DNA of 64,000 nucleotides from Microbacterium allomyrinae (GTDB lineage: Bacteria; Actinomycetota; Actinomycetes; Actinomycetales; Microbacteriaceae), in contig NZ_JAGTTN010000006.1 in assembly GCF_020682705.1 (NCBI RefSeq), positions 1 through 64,000 of the forward strand, given 5' to 3'. How positions within the stretch are numbered: position 1 is the first letter of the stretch; each line of letters begins with the position of its first letter. Below the pieces are notes generated by a model that saw nothing but the letters and a program-made list of their open reading frames with translations, was not told the origin of the DNA and did no database searches. The position numbers were made by a program, and so were the translations under genes. Positions 8,477-18,789 of the stretch are shown here, piece after piece.

Positions 8477-8510
8477 CAGTGGGGGCCGGAGCAAGCTCCG
8501 ACCCCCACTG
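8477..8510 (-). terminator. Hairpin between rplO and secY
   Basis: A 16-bp stem with one mismatch (CAGTGGGGGCCGGAGC against GCTCCGACCCCCACTG) and an AA loop, 8 nt past the rplO stop. No U-run follows. It is a likely partial terminator or RNA-stability element. Confidence 0.75.
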
Positions 8511-8518
8511 TGTGTGTA

Positions 8519-9172
8519 CTACTTGACGGTGCCGCCCGCTGCGACGATCTTCTGCTCGGCGGAACCCGAGACCTTGTCGACCGCAACAGTGAGCTTCACC
8601 GAGATGTCGCCGGTGCCCAGCACCTTGACCTTCTCGTTCTTGCGCACCGCACCCTTGGCGACCAGGTCGCCGACGGTGACGTCGCCACCGGCCGGGTACA
8701 GCTCCGCGAGCTTTTCCAGGTTCACGACCTGGTACTCGACGCGGAAGGGGTTCTTGAAGCCGCGGAGCTTCGGGGTGCGCATGTGCAGCGGCATCTGCCC
8801 ACCCTCGAAGCCGGCCTTCACCTGGTAGCGGGCCTTCTGACCCTTGGTGCCACGACCGGCCGTCTTGCCCTTCGAGCCTTCACCACGACCGACACGCGTC
8901 TTCGGGGTGTTGGCGCCGGGGACCGGACGCAGGTGGTGGACCTTCAGCACACCGGGACGCGACACAGGGGCATCCGCCTTGGCCGGAGCCTTCTTGGCGG
9001 GAGCCTTCTTCGCGGCGGGGGCCTTCTCGGCCTTGTCCGCAGCAGCGTCGGCCTTGGCGGCCTTCGGCGCAGCAGCCTTCTCGGCGGCAGCCTTGGGCGC
9101 AGCCTTCTTGGCAGGAGCCTTCTTAGGGGCCTCCGCCTCGACGGCGTCGTTCTTCTCGGCCTTCTCAGCCAT
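8519..9172 (-). CDS. rplO: 50S ribosomal protein L15 with long N-terminal extension
   Basis: Protein of 217 aa. The conserved L15 starts near residue 75 ([13 protein letters not shown], then [20 protein letters not shown] and [18 protein letters not shown]). The first ~74 residues are an Ala/Lys/Pro low-complexity tract, likely disordered and histone-tail-like. The ATG at 9172 overlaps the rpmD stop by 1 nt and no start close to the core has better support, so the extension appears to be translated. L15 is a late-assembly 23S rRNA binder. Confidence 0.97.
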   Translation of the reverse strand: MAEKAEKNDAVEAEAPKKAPAKKAAPKAAAEKAAAPKAAKADAAADKAEKAPAAKKAPAKKAPAKADAPVSRPGVLKVHHLRPVPGANTPKTRVGRGEGSKGKTAGRGTKGQKARYQVKAGFEGGQMPLHMRTPKLRGFKNPFRVEYQVVNLEKLAELYPAGGDVTVGDLVAKGAVRKNEKVKVLGTGDISVKLTVAVDKVSGSAEQKIVAAGGTVK

Positions 9173-9357
9173 CAGTCGATCTCCTCAACCTTCACGAGGT
9201 GGGCGACGGTCTTGACGTAACCGCGCGTCTGCGCGTCGTCCGGACGGACGACGGAGTCGCCGATCCGCTTCAGACCGAGCGAACGCAGCGTGTCACGCTG
9301 GTTCTGCTTCTCGCTCACCTTGGACTTGACCTGCGTCACCTTGAGACGCGCAGCCAT
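9172..9357 (-). CDS. rpmD: 50S ribosomal protein L30
   Basis: Protein of 61 aa, [20 protein letters not shown] to HLVKVEEID, standard length, including the L30 signature [16 protein letters not shown]. It overlaps rpsE and rplO by one base on each side (TGATG), so translation is coupled in the order rpsE-rpmD-rplO. Confidence 0.98.
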   Translation of the reverse strand: MAARLKVTQVKSKVSEKQNQRDTLRSLGLKRIGDSVVRPDDAQTRGYVKTVAHLVKVEEID

Positions 9358-10055
9358 CAGACACCTGCCTTCGCAGCGGCCGCGGCTTCTGCCTCGGCAC
9401 GGACGAGACGGGCGGGGGCAACCTGGTCGAACTCGAGGCCACGACGTGCGGCGACCGCACGGGGCTCCTCGAGCTGCTTCAGGGCCGCCACCGTCGCGTG
9501 GACGATGTTGATCGTGTTCGACGAACCGAGCGACTTCGACAGCACGTCGTGGATCCCGGCGCACTCGAGCACGGCGCGCACCGGACCACCGGCGATGACA
9601 CCGGTACCGGCAGCGGCGGGGCGCAGCAGCACCACACCGGCAGCGGCCTCACCCTGCACCGGGTGCGGGATGGTCGAGCCGACGCGGGGAACGCGGAAGA
9701 AGTTGCGCTTGGCCTCTTCGACACCCTTCGAGATCGCCAGGGGCACCTCGCGGGCCTTGCCGTATCCGACACCCACGACACCGTTGCCGTCGCCGACGAC
9801 GACGAGCGCGGTGAAGCTGAAGCGACGACCACCCTTGACGACCTTCGACACGCGGTTGATCGTGACCACACGCTCGAGGAACTGGCTCTCGTTGCGGTCG
9901 CGACCGCCCCGCTCGCCACGGTTGGGGTTGCGCTCGCGACCGCCGCGACGCGGCTCGCGCTCACGCTCGGCGGGCGCAGTGGTGGCAGCGGCGTCGGCCG
10001 GAGCCTCGGCAGCAGCAGCCTGCTCGGTCACGTTGCTCTCCTTGATTTCGCTCAC
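9357..10055 (-). CDS. rpsE: 30S ribosomal protein S5
   Basis: Protein of 232 aa. An acidic/Ala then Arg/Gly-rich N-terminal arm (1-55) precedes the double-stranded RNA-binding S5 domain ([22 protein letters not shown]) and the C-terminal domain ([13 protein letters not shown]). S5 acts in decoding accuracy and head-body contacts. It overlaps rplR by 4 nt and rpmD by 1 nt. The region around [10 protein letters not shown], where spectinomycin-resistance changes occur in other species, looks normal. Confidence 0.98.
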   Translation of the reverse strand: MSEIKESNVTEQAAAAEAPADAAATTAPAEREREPRRGGRERNPNRGERGGRDRNESQFLERVVTINRVSKVVKGGRRFSFTALVVVGDGNGVVGVGYGKAREVPLAISKGVEEAKRNFFRVPRVGSTIPHPVQGEAAAGVVLLRPAAAGTGVIAGGPVRAVLECAGIHDVLSKSLGSSNTINIVHATVAALKQLEEPRAVAARRGLEFDQVAPARLVRAEAEAAAAAKAGV

Positions 10056-10411
10056 AGGTTCAGACCTCCCTCGCGGGCGCCGTCGGCGATCGCCGCGACA
10101 CGGCCTGCGTAGCGATTGCCGCCACGGTCGAACACCACATCCGAGACGCCGGCGGCCTTGGCGCGCTCGGCGACCAGCTCGCCGACCTTGCGGGCCTTGG
10201 CGGTCTTGTCACCGTCGAACGCACGCAGGTCGTTCTCGAGAGTGGATGCCGAGGCCACGGTGTGGCCCTGGCTGTCGTCGACGAGCTGCACGAAAACGTG
10301 ACGTGCCGAACGGGTCACGACCAGGCGCGGACGCTCGGGGGTGCCGACGACCTTCTTGCGAAGGCGGAGATGACGGCGCGTACGCGCCTGAGTCTTTGTC
10401 TTGACAGCCAT
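10052..10411 (-). CDS. rplR: 50S ribosomal protein L18
   Basis: Protein of 119 aa, with the L18 signatures [28 protein letters not shown] and the C-terminal [20 protein letters not shown]. It binds 5S rRNA with L5. It follows rplF after 2 nt and overlaps rpsE by 4 nt. Confidence 0.98.
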   Translation of the reverse strand: MAVKTKTQARTRRHLRLRKKVVGTPERPRLVVTRSARHVFVQLVDDSQGHTVASASTLENDLRAFDGDKTAKARKVGELVAERAKAAGVSDVVFDRGGNRYAGRVAAIADGAREGGLNL

Positions 10412-10413
10412 GG

Positions 10414-10950
10414 TTACTTACCACTCTTTCCGGCCTTGCGACGAACGACCTCGCCGGCGTACCGCACACCCTTGCCCTTATAGGGCTCAGGCTTGCGGAT
10501 CTTGCGGATGTTCGCAGCCGCCTCGCCGACGGCCTGCTTGTCGATGCCGCTCACGGTGACCTTGTTGTTGCCCTCGACCGTCAGGGTGATGCCGGCGGGA
10601 GGCTCGATGAGCACGGGGTGCGAGAAGCCGAGGGCGAACTCGATCGAGCCGCCCTTCTGCGCGACGCGGTATCCGGTGCCGACGACCTCGAGGCCCTTGC
10701 TGTAGCCCTGGGTGACACCGATGATGTTGTTGTTGATGAGCGTGCGGGTGAGACCATGCAGCGAGCGTGATTCGCGCTCGTCGTCGGGACGGCTGACGAG
10801 CACCTGGCCCTCTTCGATCTTGACCTCGATGGGGCGCGCGACGGTGAGCGCGAGCTCGCCCTTCGGGCCCTTGACCGCGACATCCTGACCGTCGACCGTG
10901 ATGGTCACACCGGCAGGGATGTCGATCGGGAGACGTCCAATACGCGACAT
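10414..10950 (-). CDS. rplF: 50S ribosomal protein L6
   Basis: Protein of 178 aa with two tandem RNA-binding folds; it begins [17 protein letters not shown] and ends with the L6 signature [22 protein letters not shown]. It lies near the sarcin-ricin loop and factor-binding site. It follows rpsH by 6 nt within the spc operon. Confidence 0.99.
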   Translation of the reverse strand: MSRIGRLPIDIPAGVTITVDGQDVAVKGPKGELALTVARPIEVKIEEGQVLVSRPDDERESRSLHGLTRTLINNNIIGVTQGYSKGLEVVGTGYRVAQKGGSIEFALGFSHPVLIEPPAGITLTVEGNNKVTVSGIDKQAVGEAAANIRKIRKPEPYKGKGVRYAGEVVRRKAGKSGK

Positions 10951-10956
10951 ATCAGA

Positions 10957-11355
10957 TCACCACACGTAGGCGAGGACTTCCCCACCCACGCCCTTCTGCT
11001 CGGCCTGACGGTCCGTGAGGAGACCGGAGGAGGTGGACAGGATCGCGACACCGAGGCCACCGAGCACGCGGGGGATCTCGGTCGACTTCGCGTACACGCG
11101 AAGGCCGGGCTTGGAGACGCGCTTGATGCCGGCGATCGACCGCTCGCGGTTCGGGCCGTACTTCAGCTCGAGCGTGAGAGTCTGGCCGACGCGTGCGTCG
11201 CTGACCTCCCACGAAGCGATGTAGCCCTCGCGCTTGAGGATCTCGGCGATGTGCGTCTTGAGCTTCGAGCTCGGCAGTGCGACGGAGTCGTGGTGCGCCG
11301 AGTTCGCGTTGCGCAGACGGGTCAGCATATCTGCGACCGGGTCTGTCATTGTCAT
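10957..11355 (-). CDS. rpsH: 30S ribosomal protein S8
   Basis: Protein of 132 aa starting [20 protein letters not shown], with the S8 C-terminal signature [27 protein letters not shown]8 organises the central domain of 16S rRNA and is the spc autoregulator in enterobacteria; I see no clear S8 operator here. There is no rpsN between rplE and rpsH, which fits actinobacteria that carry that gene elsewhere. A 150-nt gap with two hairpins precedes it. Confidence 0.99.
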   Translation of the reverse strand: MTMTDPVADMLTRLRNANSAHHDSVALPSSKLKTHIAEILKREGYIASWEVSDARVGQTLTLELKYGPNRERSIAGIKRVSKPGLRVYAKSTEIPRVLGGLGVAILSTSSGLLTDRQAEQKGVGGEVLAYVW

Positions 11356-11462
11356 GTGTTATTCCCTTTGTTCACGAGGTTTCGCCTGCCGTTACACGAC
11401 AGTCGACCTTCTATGAGACTCGATATTCAGTTGTCGGCCCCTCGACGAGCTCGGGGCCGGGT

Positions 11463-11500
11463 CGACAGGCTCAGAGACCGGATGGTCGCTGAGCCTGTCG
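11463..11500. repeat. Intergenic palindrome, CGACAGGCTCAG family (copy 3)
   Basis: A 17-bp inverted repeat with one mismatch (CGACAGGCTCAG arm, loop GGAT) 5 nt past the rplE stop, in the rplE-rpsH gap. A smaller 7-bp hairpin (11435-11459) is next to it. It belongs with the palindromes at 1940-1979 and 2919-2960. Confidence 0.8.
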
Positions 11501-11505
11501 AAGCA

Positions 11506-12096
11506 TCAGGCCTGCTGGTCCTCGGTGCGGAACGGGAAGCCGAGGTGGCGCAGGAGTGCGCGGCCCTCGTCATCCGACTTCGCCGACGTCACGATCGTGA
11601 TGTCGAAGCCGCGGACGCGGTCGATCTTGTCCTGGTTGATCTCGTGGAACACGGACTGCTCCTGGAGACCGAACGTGTAGTTGCCGGTGCCGTCGAACTG
11701 CTTGCCCGACAGGCCGCGGAAGTCGCGGATGCGGGGCAGCGAGAGGTTCACCAGACGGTCGATGAACTCCCACGCACGGTCACCGCGAAGGGTGACGTGC
11801 GCGCCGATGGCCTGTCCCTCGCGCAGCTTGAACTGTGCGATGGACTTGCGCGCCTTGGTGACGATCGGCTTCTGACCGGTGATCTTGGTCAGGTCGTCGA
11901 CCGCACCATCGATCACCTTGCTGTCGCGAGCTGCCTCACCGACACCGGTGTTCACCACGACCTTCACCAGACCGGGGATCTGCATGACGTTCGGGTAGCC
12001 GAACTCCTCCTGCAGAGCCTTCTTAATCTCGGTGTTGTACTTCTGCTTCAGGCGGGGCTGGATCTTGCCAGCCTCCACGGCAGTGGCGCTGCTCAT
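11506..12096 (-). CDS. rplE: 50S ribosomal protein L5
   Basis: Protein of 196 aa starting [21 protein letters not shown], with the L5 core [18 protein letters not shown] and [24 protein letters not shown]. It binds 5S rRNA and contacts P-site tRNA. A longer frame exists upstream, but the ATG at 12096 sits 1 nt after the rplX stop and gives the family start. Confidence 0.99.
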   Translation of the reverse strand: MSSATAVEAGKIQPRLKQKYNTEIKKALQEEFGYPNVMQIPGLVKVVVNTGVGEAARDSKVIDGAVDDLTKITGQKPIVTKARKSIAQFKLREGQAIGAHVTLRGDRAWEFIDRLVNLSLPRIRDFRGLSGKQFDGTGNYTFGLQEQSVFHEINQDKIDRVRGFDITIVTSAKSDDEGRALLRHLGFPFRTEDQQA

Positions 12097-12097
12097 A

Positions 12098-12457
12098 TCA
12101 GAGGTCCTTGCCTGACTTCTTCGCGTAGCGCACGCGGACGGTGCGCTTGACGCCGTCCTTCGTCTGCTCCTCGACACGGTGGCCGACACGGGTCGGCTTC
12201 TTGGTCGAGGGGTCGACGAGCGCGACGTTGGAGATGTGGATCGGGGCTTCCATCGTCTCGATGCCGCCCGTCTTGGTACCGCGCTGGGACTGGCCCACGC
12301 GGTTGTGCTTGGTGACGAAGTTCACGCCTTCGACGATGACGCGGTTCTGCTCGGTCAGGATCTCGAGGACCTTGCCCTGCTTGCCGCGGTCTCCGCCGTT
12401 GGCCTGCTTCTTACCGTTGAGGACCTGAACCAGGTCGCCCTTCTTGATGTTCGCCAT
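12098..12457 (-). CDS. rplX: 50S ribosomal protein L24
   Basis: Protein of 119 aa, [20 protein letters not shown], with the KOW motif ([11 protein letters not shown]) and the signature [13 protein letters not shown]. It initiates 50S assembly. The ATG at 12457 lies 2 nt after the rplN stop; an in-frame TTG two codons upstream is less likely. Confidence 0.98.
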   Translation of the reverse strand: MANIKKGDLVQVLNGKKQANGGDRGKQGKVLEILTEQNRVIVEGVNFVTKHNRVGQSQRGTKTGGIETMEAPIHISNVALVDPSTKKPTRVGHRVEEQTKDGVKRTVRVRYAKKSGKDL

Positions 12458-12459
12458 GA

Positions 12460-12828
12460 TCAAATGACCTCCGGGGCGAGCGAGACGATCTTCATGAACT
12501 TCTTGTCACGAAGCTCGCGACCGACCGGACCGAAGATGCGGGTGCCGCGGGGCTCCCCGTCGCTCTTCAGGATCACGGCGGCGTTCTCGTCGAACTTGAT
12601 GTATGAGCCGTCGGGACGACGGGTCGACTTGACAGTGCGGACGACGACCGCCTTGACGACGTCGCCCTTCTTCACGTTGCCGCCGGGGATCGCGTCCTTG
12701 ACCGTCGCCACGATGATGTCGCCGACACCGGCGTAACGCCGGGCCGAACCACCGAGCACACGGATGGTGAGCAGCTCCTTGGCGCCGGTGTTGTCGGCGA
12801 CCTTGATGCGGGATTCGTTCTGAATCAC
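12460..12828 (-). CDS. rplN: 50S ribosomal protein L14
   Basis: Protein of 122 aa with the L14 motifs [16 protein letters not shown] and [17 protein letters not shown]. It sits at the intersubunit face near the factor site. The start is GTG at 12828 with AAGGAG about 7 nt upstream. The gap of 34 nt to rpsQ is the longest between rpsQ and rplE. Confidence 0.99.
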   Translation of the reverse strand: MIQNESRIKVADNTGAKELLTIRVLGGSARRYAGVGDIIVATVKDAIPGGNVKKGDVVKAVVVRTVKSTRRPDGSYIKFDENAAVILKSDGEPRGTRIFGPVGRELRDKKFMKIVSLAPEVI

Positions 12829-12862
12829 TTGTTACTCCTTGGGTTCCAAGCAAGCCCGAGGC

Positions 12863-13234
12863 TTACTTGGCCTTCTCGAGGATCTCGACCAGGCGCCAGC
12901 GCTTGGTGGCGCTCAGCGGGCGGGTCTCGTTGATGAGGACGAGGTCGCCGATGCCGGCGGTGTTGCCTTCATCGTGCGCCTTGACCTTCGACGTCCGACG
13001 GATGACCTTGCCGTAGAGAGGGTGCTTGACGCGGTCCTCGACCTCCACGACGATCGTCTTGTCCATCTTGTCGCTGACCACATAGCCACGACGGGCCTTG
13101 CGGTAGCCACGGGCGTCGACGTCGCGCACATCGTGCGCCGACGACTCGTGTCCGGCGGCCTGCTCGACGACGGCCTCGGCCTCTACGGCCTTGGCCTTCT
13201 TCGCGGGGGCCTTCTTCTCGGTGGTCTCAGCCAT
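12863..13234 (-). CDS. rpsQ: 30S ribosomal protein S17 with N-terminal extension
   Basis: Protein of 123 aa. The OB-fold S17 core begins near residue 45 ([37 protein letters not shown]). It is preceded by ~40 Lys/Ala/Glu-rich residues, so it is longer than the ~85-aa classical form; such tails occur in actinobacteria. The ATG at 13234 overlaps the rpmC stop by 1 nt. Confidence 0.97.
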   Translation of the reverse strand: MAETTEKKAPAKKAKAVEAEAVVEQAAGHESSAHDVRDVDARGYRKARRGYVVSDKMDKTIVVEVEDRVKHPLYGKVIRRTSKVKAHDEGNTAGIGDLVLINETRPLSATKRWRLVEILEKAK

Positions 13235-13548
13235 CACTCGGCCTCTTCCTTCACGGCCTCGTCAGCGGCATCCGCCTTCTTGGCCTTCGTCTTCTTCGCC
13301 TTCGTCGCGGTCTCCAGCGGCGCGGGAGTGGCACGGATGCCGAGCTCGCGCTCACGGATCACGGTGTAGAGCCGCGCGATGTCGCGCTTGACCGCACGGA
13401 TGCGGCCGTGGCTCTCGAGCTGGCCGGTGGCCGACTGGAAGCGCAGGTTGAACAGCTCTTCCTTGGCCTTGCGCAGCTCCTCGACGAGGCGCTGGTCTTC
13501 GAACGTATCGAGCTCGCTGGGAGCGAGCGTCTTGGTGCCGATCGCCAT
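13234..13548 (-). CDS. rpmC: 50S ribosomal protein L29
   Basis: Protein of 104 aa. The L29 two-helix core is at about 8-75 ([25 protein letters not shown], then [16 protein letters not shown]), followed by a Lys/Ala/Glu tail. It is part of the exit-tunnel rim that binds trigger factor and SRP. Its start overlaps the rplP stop by 1 nt (TAATG). Confidence 0.98.
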   Translation of the reverse strand: MAIGTKTLAPSELDTFEDQRLVEELRKAKEELFNLRFQSATGQLESHGRIRAVKRDIARLYTVIRERELGIRATPAPLETATKAKKTKAKKADAADEAVKEEAE

Positions 13549-13967
13549 TACGCGTCGCCCTCCTCGCGCTTGATGATGCGTGCCTTGAGAGGCAGCTTGT
13601 GAATGGCACGGGTCAGGGCCTCACGAGCAAGTTCCTCGTTGACGCCGGCGACCTCGAAGAGGACGCGACCCGGCTTGACGTTCGCGACCCACCACTCCGG
13701 CGAACCCTTACCGGAACCCATGCGGGTTTCGGCCGGCTTCTTCGTGAGCGGACGGTCGGGATAGATGTTGATCCACACCTTGCCGCCACGCTTGATGTGA
13801 CGGGTCATCGCGATACGAGCGGACTCGATCTGACGGTTCGTCACGTAAGCGGGCGTGATGGCCTGGATTCCGAACTCACCGAACGACACCTTGGTGCCAC
13901 CGGTGGCCTGACCGGAACGGCCGGGGTGGTGCTGCTTGCGGTACTTGACCTTGCGGGGAATAAGCAT
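13548..13967 (-). CDS. rplP: 50S ribosomal protein L16
   Basis: Protein of 139 aa, [20 protein letters not shown], with the [20 protein letters not shown] signature. It lies near the peptidyl-transferase centre. It overlaps rpsC by 1 nt (TGATG), so S3-L16-L29-S17 are translationally chained. Confidence 0.99.
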   Translation of the reverse strand: MLIPRKVKYRKQHHPGRSGQATGGTKVSFGEFGIQAITPAYVTNRQIESARIAMTRHIKRGGKVWINIYPDRPLTKKPAETRMGSGKGSPEWWVANVKPGRVLFEVAGVNEELAREALTRAIHKLPLKARIIKREEGDA

Positions 13968-14728
13968 CAGGCAGACGCTCCTTCTGCGACGGGGGCCTCG
14001 TTGCGAGGGCCACGACGACGGTCGCCGCCACGGTCGTCACGACCGCGGGGTGCCTTCGGCGCGTTGGCCTGCTCGCGAGCGAGCTCCTTGTTGGTGAGGT
14101 CGCCCTTGTAGATCCAGACCTTCACGCCGATGCGGCCGAAGGTGGTCTTCGCCTCGTAGAAGCCGTAGTCGATGTTCGCGCGCAGCGTGTGCAGCGGCAC
14201 ACGACCCTCGCGGTAGAACTCCGAACGGCTCATCTCGGCGCCGCCGAGGCGGCCGGAGACCTGGATGCGGACGCCCTTGGCGCCGGCGCGCTGTGCGCCC
14301 TGCAGACCCTTGCGCATCGCACGACGGAACGCCACGCGAGCAGTGAGCTGCTCGGCGATGCCCTGCGCGACGAGCTGAGCGTCGGCCTCGGGGTTCTTGA
14401 CCTCGAGGATGTTCAGCTGGATCTGCTTGCCCGAGAGCTTCTCGAGGTCGCCGCGGATGCGCTCGGCCTCGGCGCCACGGCGACCGATCACGATGCCCGG
14501 ACGGGCGGTGTGAATGTCGACGCGGACGCGGTCACGGGTGCGCTCGATCTCGATGTTGCTGACACCGGCGCGGTCGAGCTGCGTCTTCAGCAGGTTGCGG
14601 ATCTTGATGTCCTCGGCCACGTAGTCGGCGTAGCGCTGTCCGGGCTTCGTCGAGTCCGAGAACCAACGCGACACGTGGTCGGTGGTGATTCCGAGGCGGA
14701 AGCCGTACGGGTTTACCTTCTGGCCCAT
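13967..14728 (-). CDS. rpsC: 30S ribosomal protein S3
   Basis: Protein of 253 aa: [21 protein letters not shown], a KH domain with the motif [14 protein letters not shown], the S3 C-terminal domain ([18 protein letters not shown] type) and an Arg/Asp/Gly-rich tail. It helps form the mRNA entry channel and helicase. It overlaps rplV by 1 nt (TAATG). Confidence 0.99.
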   Translation of the reverse strand: MGQKVNPYGFRLGITTDHVSRWFSDSTKPGQRYADYVAEDIKIRNLLKTQLDRAGVSNIEIERTRDRVRVDIHTARPGIVIGRRGAEAERIRGDLEKLSGKQIQLNILEVKNPEADAQLVAQGIAEQLTARVAFRRAMRKGLQGAQRAGAKGVRIQVSGRLGGAEMSRSEFYREGRVPLHTLRANIDYGFYEAKTTFGRIGVKVWIYKGDLTNKELAREQANAPKAPRGRDDRGGDRRRGPRNEAPVAEGASA

Positions 14729-15126
14729 TACTTGCTCGCCTTCTTGGTCTGGGAAGCCGGGGCCGACTCAGCGACCTCGGGCGTCGAGAGCACGACCGTG
14801 ATGTGGCTCGTGCGCTTCTTGATCTGGAACGCGCGACCCTGTGCGCGGGGGCGGAAACGCTTGAGCGTCGTGCCCTCGTCGACGTACGCGTTGGCCACGT
14901 ACAGGTCCTGCTCGTCCAGGAACTCGCCGTCCTTGTCAGCCTTCACGCGAGCGTTCGCGATCGCGGCGGCGACGAGCTTGTAGATCGGCTCGCTCGCACC
15001 CTGCGGTGCGAACTTCAGGATGGCGAGGGCCTGTTCGGCCTGCTTGCCCTTGATGAGCGCGACGACACGACGAGCCTTCTGAGGGGTCACGCGGATGTGT
15101 CGCACGCGTGCGATGGACTCCACCAT
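14728..15126 (-). CDS. rplV: 50S ribosomal protein L22
   Basis: Protein of 132 aa starting [21 protein letters not shown], with the tunnel-loop region [22 protein letters not shown]22 lines the exit tunnel; the macrolide-relevant loop looks normal. It follows rpsS after 25 nt. Confidence 0.99.
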   Translation of the reverse strand: MVESIARVRHIRVTPQKARRVVALIKGKQAEQALAILKFAPQGASEPIYKLVAAAIANARVKADKDGEFLDEQDLYVANAYVDEGTTLKRFRPRAQGRAFQIKKRTSHITVVLSTPEVAESAPASQTKKASK

Positions 15127-15151
15127 TTCTCTCTCCTCTCGCGTCCCCGCG

Positions 15152-15433
15152 TCAGCGGCGACGGCCCTTCTTGTCGTCCTTCACGTGGCCGCGGAAGGTG
15201 CGGGTGGGCGCGAATTCGCCCAGTTTGTGGCCGACCATGGTCTCGGACACGAACACAGGGATGTGCTTGCGTCCGTCGTGGACGGCGATCGTGTGGCCGA
15301 GCATGGCCGGCACGATCATCGAACGACGTGACCAGGTCTTGATGACGTTCTTGGAACCGGCTTCGTTCTGGACGACGACCTTGCGAAGCAGGTGCTCGTC
15401 GACGAAGGGGCCCTTCTTAAGGCTGCGAGGCAT
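15152..15433 (-). CDS. rpsS: 30S ribosomal protein S19
   Basis: Protein of 93 aa, [19 protein letters not shown], with the signature [20 protein letters not shown] and a basic tail. It forms a complex with S13 in the 30S head. It lies between rplB (12 nt) and rplV. Confidence 0.99.
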   Translation of the reverse strand: MPRSLKKGPFVDEHLLRKVVVQNEAGSKNVIKTWSRRSMIVPAMLGHTIAVHDGRKHIPVFVSETMVGHKLGEFAPTRTFRGHVKDDKKGRRR

Positions 15434-15445
15434 CTTCCTCTACTC

Positions 15446-16285
<840 letters not shown>

Positions 16286-16310
16286 GTTCTCTAGTCCTCT
16301 ATCCCGACCG

Positions 16311-16622
16311 TCAGCCGACTGCCGTGAAGATGTCGATGGTGCCCGACTTCAGGGTCACGATGGCGCGCTTGGTGTCCTTGCGCTTGCCGGTGCCGAAGCG
16401 GGTGCGGCGAGCCTTGCCGACACGGTTGAGCGTGTTGACCGCGGCCACCTTGACGCCGAAGATCTTCTCGATCGCGAGCTTGATCTCGGACTTCGAAGCG
16501 CGGGGGTCCACGAGGAACGTGTACTTGCCCTCGTCGATGAGCCCGTAGCTCTTCTCCGAAACGACCGGCTTCAGGATGATGTCGCGCGGGTCCTTGTTCA
16601 CAGCGATGTTCGCGGTGCTCAT
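16311..16622 (-). CDS. rplW: 50S ribosomal protein L23
   Basis: Protein of 103 aa ([20 protein letters not shown], then [19 protein letters not shown]). L23 is the main docking site for trigger factor and SRP at the tunnel exit. Its ATG overlaps the rplD stop by 4 nt (ATGA). Confidence 0.99.
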   Translation of the reverse strand: MSTANIAVNKDPRDIILKPVVSEKSYGLIDEGKYTFLVDPRASKSEIKLAIEKIFGVKVAAVNTLNRVGKARRTRFGTGKRKDTKRAIVTLKSGTIDIFTAVG

Positions 16623-17281
16623 GCCGAGACCTCCTCGGTGGCTGCGCTCTTCGACGCGATGAATGCGTCGTAGGCGGCCTTGGTGAAGACGATGTCGTCG
16701 GAGACGATCACGTCGTAAGCGTTCAGCTGGTCGGAATACAGCACGTGCACGTACGCGAGGTTGCGCAGGCTCAGCGCGCTGAGGTCGTCGTCACGGGTGA
16801 TGATGACCAGCACGTTCTTCGTCGGCGCGAGCGCGGCGAGAACCGCAGCAGCGGCCTTCGTCGAGGGCGAGCCCTCGATCGCGAACGAGTCGACGATGTG
16901 CAGGCGCGAGCCACGAGCACGGTCGCTGAGCGCACCGAGGAGCGCTGCGGCGATCATCTTCTTGGGCGTGCGCTGCGAGTAGTCACGCGGCTTCGGGCCG
17001 TGGACGATGCCACCACCGGTCATGTGCGGCGCGCGGATCGAGCCCTGACGGGCGTTACCCGTGCCCTTCTGCTTGAAGGGCTTGCGGCCGGCGCCTGAGA
17101 CCTCACCGCGACGCTTGGTCGAGTGGGTGCCCTGGCGAGCCGCCGCGCGCTGCGCGACGACGACCTGGTGGATGAGCGGGATGTTCGTCTTGACGTCGAA
17201 GATGGCGGCGGGCAGCTCCACGGAGCCTGCCTTCTTGCCGTCTGCCTTCAGAACGTCGAGCGCGAGAGTCGAGTCAGCCAT
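16619..17281 (-). CDS. rplD: 50S ribosomal protein L4
   Basis: Protein of 220 aa, starting [19 protein letters not shown]. It has the L4 signature [22 protein letters not shown] (basic tunnel loop, here ending [11 protein letters not shown]). The ATG at 17281 is 4 nt after the rplC stop; a GTG four codons upstream would overlap rplC and lacks family support. L4 represses the S10 operon in enterobacteria; whether it acts on the long leader here is open. Confidence 0.99.
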   Translation of the reverse strand: MADSTLALDVLKADGKKAGSVELPAAIFDVKTNIPLIHQVVVAQRAAARQGTHSTKRRGEVSGAGRKPFKQKGTGNARQGSIRAPHMTGGGIVHGPKPRDYSQRTPKKMIAAALLGALSDRARGSRLHIVDSFAIEGSPSTKAAAAVLAALAPTKNVLVIITRDDDLSALSLRNLAYVHVLYSDQLNAYDVIVSDDIVFTKAAYDAFIASKSAATEEVSA

Positions 17282-17285
17282 GAGT

Positions 17286-17945
17286 TCAGGCACCCTTCAC
17301 TGCGTTGCGGACGTAGACGATGCGGCCACGTGCACCGGGGACGGCGCCCTTGACGAGCAGCAGACCCTTCTCGGTGTCGACGGCGTGCACCTTGAGGTTG
17401 AGAACGGTCACGCGCTCGCCACCCATACGGCCGGCCATGCGCATGCCCTTGAAGACGCGGCTCGGGGTCGACGATGCGCCGATCGAGCCGGGCTTGCGGT
17501 GGTTGCGGTGCGCACCGTGCGAAGCGGAGACGCCCTTGAAGTTGTGACGCTTCATGACACCGGCGGTGCCCTTGCCCTTGCTGGTGCCGACGACGTCGAC
17601 CAGCTGGCCGGCCTCGAACGTGCCGTCTACCGTCAGCTCCTGGCCGAGCGAGTAGTCAGCGGCGTCCGCGGTACGAACCTCGGTGAGGTGACGACGCGGG
17701 GTCACGCCAGCGGCCTCGAAGTGGGCCGTGAGCGGCTGGTTCACCTTGCGGGGGTCGATCTGGCCGTAGGCGATCTGGACGGCGTTGTAGCCGTCCTTCT
17801 CCGGCGTGCGAACCTGGGTGACCACGTTCGGCGCGATCTCGATGACGGTGACGGGAACGAGCTTGCCGTTCTCGTCCCAAACCTGGGTCATGCCGAGCTT
17901 GGTACCCAGCAGGCCCTTGGAAACCTTGTTGTTGATGTCAGCCAT
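17286..17945 (-). CDS. rplC: 50S ribosomal protein L3
   Basis: Protein of 219 aa with [20 protein letters not shown], the central signature [17 protein letters not shown] and the [15 protein letters not shown] end. It is an early assembly protein near the peptidyl-transferase centre. It follows rpsJ by 8 nt. Confidence 0.99.
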   Translation of the reverse strand: MADINNKVSKGLLGTKLGMTQVWDENGKLVPVTVIEIAPNVVTQVRTPEKDGYNAVQIAYGQIDPRKVNQPLTAHFEAAGVTPRRHLTEVRTADAADYSLGQELTVDGTFEAGQLVDVVGTSKGKGTAGVMKRHNFKGVSASHGAHRNHRKPGSIGASSTPSRVFKGMRMAGRMGGERVTVLNLKVHAVDTEKGLLLVKGAVPGARGRIVYVRNAVKGA

Positions 17946-17953
17946 GTCGAGCC

Positions 17954-18262
17954 TCAGAGCTTGATCTCGATGTTGACATCGGCAGGCAGGTCGAGGCGCA
18001 TCAGCGAATCGACAGCCTTGGGCGTCGGGTCGATGATGTCGATCAGACGCTTGTGGGTGCGCATCTCGAAGTGCTCGCGGCTGTCCTTGTACTTGTGGGG
18101 CGAACGGATCACGGCGATCACGTTCTTCTCGGTCGGAAGGGGCACGGGGCCCACGACGGTCGCGCCCGCACGGGTCACGGTGTCGACGATCTTCCGTGCC
18201 GACGAGTCGATGACCTCGTGGTCATACGACTTCAGGCGAATGCGGATCTTCTGTCCCGCCAT
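17954..18262 (-). CDS. rpsJ: 30S ribosomal protein S10
   Basis: Protein of 102 aa, [20 protein letters not shown] to DVNIEIKL, standard length. It acts in the 30S head and is the NusE partner of NusB in antitermination. The frame is open further upstream, but the ATG at 18262 is the family start. It is the first gene of the S10-spc run, with a promoter and a long structured leader upstream. Confidence 0.99.
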   Translation of the reverse strand: MAGQKIRIRLKSYDHEVIDSSARKIVDTVTRAGATVVGPVPLPTEKNVIAVIRSPHKYKDSREHFEMRTHKRLIDIIDPTPKAVDSLMRLDLPADVNIEIKL

Positions 18263-18600
18263 TTGTCTGCTCACTCTCTTTACGCGTCTTACCGGCCCGG
18301 GGTGCCGGGGGCATTGGACGCACTCTGGCGCAGGGCGCCGTAGCACTTCTGCACTGCTTGCGCAGTGCGTTGCTGCACCGCTGTTCTTCTGTCAATCCGG
18401 ATGCCGCGCCGAAGCGCCGCTCCCGGCATCCGCTTCCTTCCGCACGCTGAGCAGAGCTCCGCAGTGGAAGGATTCGAGATGTGGTGGTTCTGCTGCCCGC
18501 GGCCTAGGACCCTGCCCGCCCCGGTGAGGAGCGAGCCACCTATGCACTGCCCTGGCAGTGATCCGGTGCGCACCCAAGAGGGGCGCCGGAATGTGGAACC
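18263..18600 (-). promoter_or_regulatory. Structured 5' leader of the S10 operon
   Basis: About 340 nt between the predicted start site (~18599) and rpsJ, with no convincing gene. It contains three clear hairpins: CACTGCC/GGCAGTG at 18545-18560, CGGATGCCG/CGGCATCCG at 18398-18432, and GCACTGC-TTGC-GCAGTGC at 18351-18368. A leader this long and structured suggests ribosomal-protein feedback or attenuation. The ligand is unknown. Confidence 0.55.
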
Positions 18601-18605
18601 TCACT

Positions 18606-18634
18606 AGTCTACGTGCAGCCCGGGCGTGTCGCAA
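18606..18634 (-). promoter_or_regulatory. Promoter of the S10-spc operon
   Basis: On the minus strand TTGCGA (-35), a 17-nt spacer and TAGACT (-10), followed by ~340 nt of leader. The hexamers and spacing fit the main sigma factor. It is the best match in the 527-bp gap between rpsJ and the surface-protein gene. Confidence 0.6.
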
Positions 18635-18680
18635 ACTCGGGCGTGTCGCGCGACGAGTATCTCGGCCGCTTCTCAGCATT

Positions 18681-18706
18681 CGGATGCTGCGGGAGTGCAG
18701 CATCCG
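18681..18706. terminator. Secondary hairpin downstream of the surface-protein gene
   Basis: Perfect 10-bp stem (CGGATGCTGC with GCAGCATCCG) around GGGAGT. It lies between the main terminator at 18730-18769 and the S10 promoter, so it may be a backup terminator that insulates the ribosomal promoter. Confidence 0.55.
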
Positions 18707-18729
18707 CCGGATCGCGCACCGCGAAGACG

Positions 18730-18769
18730 CGATCGAGCCCCTCGCACCGGGATGCGAGGGGCTCGATCG
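18730..18769 (-). terminator. Terminator of the LPXTG surface-protein gene
   Basis: Perfect 17-bp stem (CGATCGAGCCCCTCGCA with its complement), 6-nt loop CCGGGA, 20 nt past the stop at 18790. It is one of the strongest hairpins in the window. Confidence 0.85.
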
Positions 18770-18789
18770 TTCATCGACGTGCGAGCGCG

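Noticed and set aside
6956..9220. 754-codon plus-strand open frame over adk, secY and rplO
   Set aside because: Covers three conserved genes on the other strand and shows only Arg/Asp/His-rich shadow composition.
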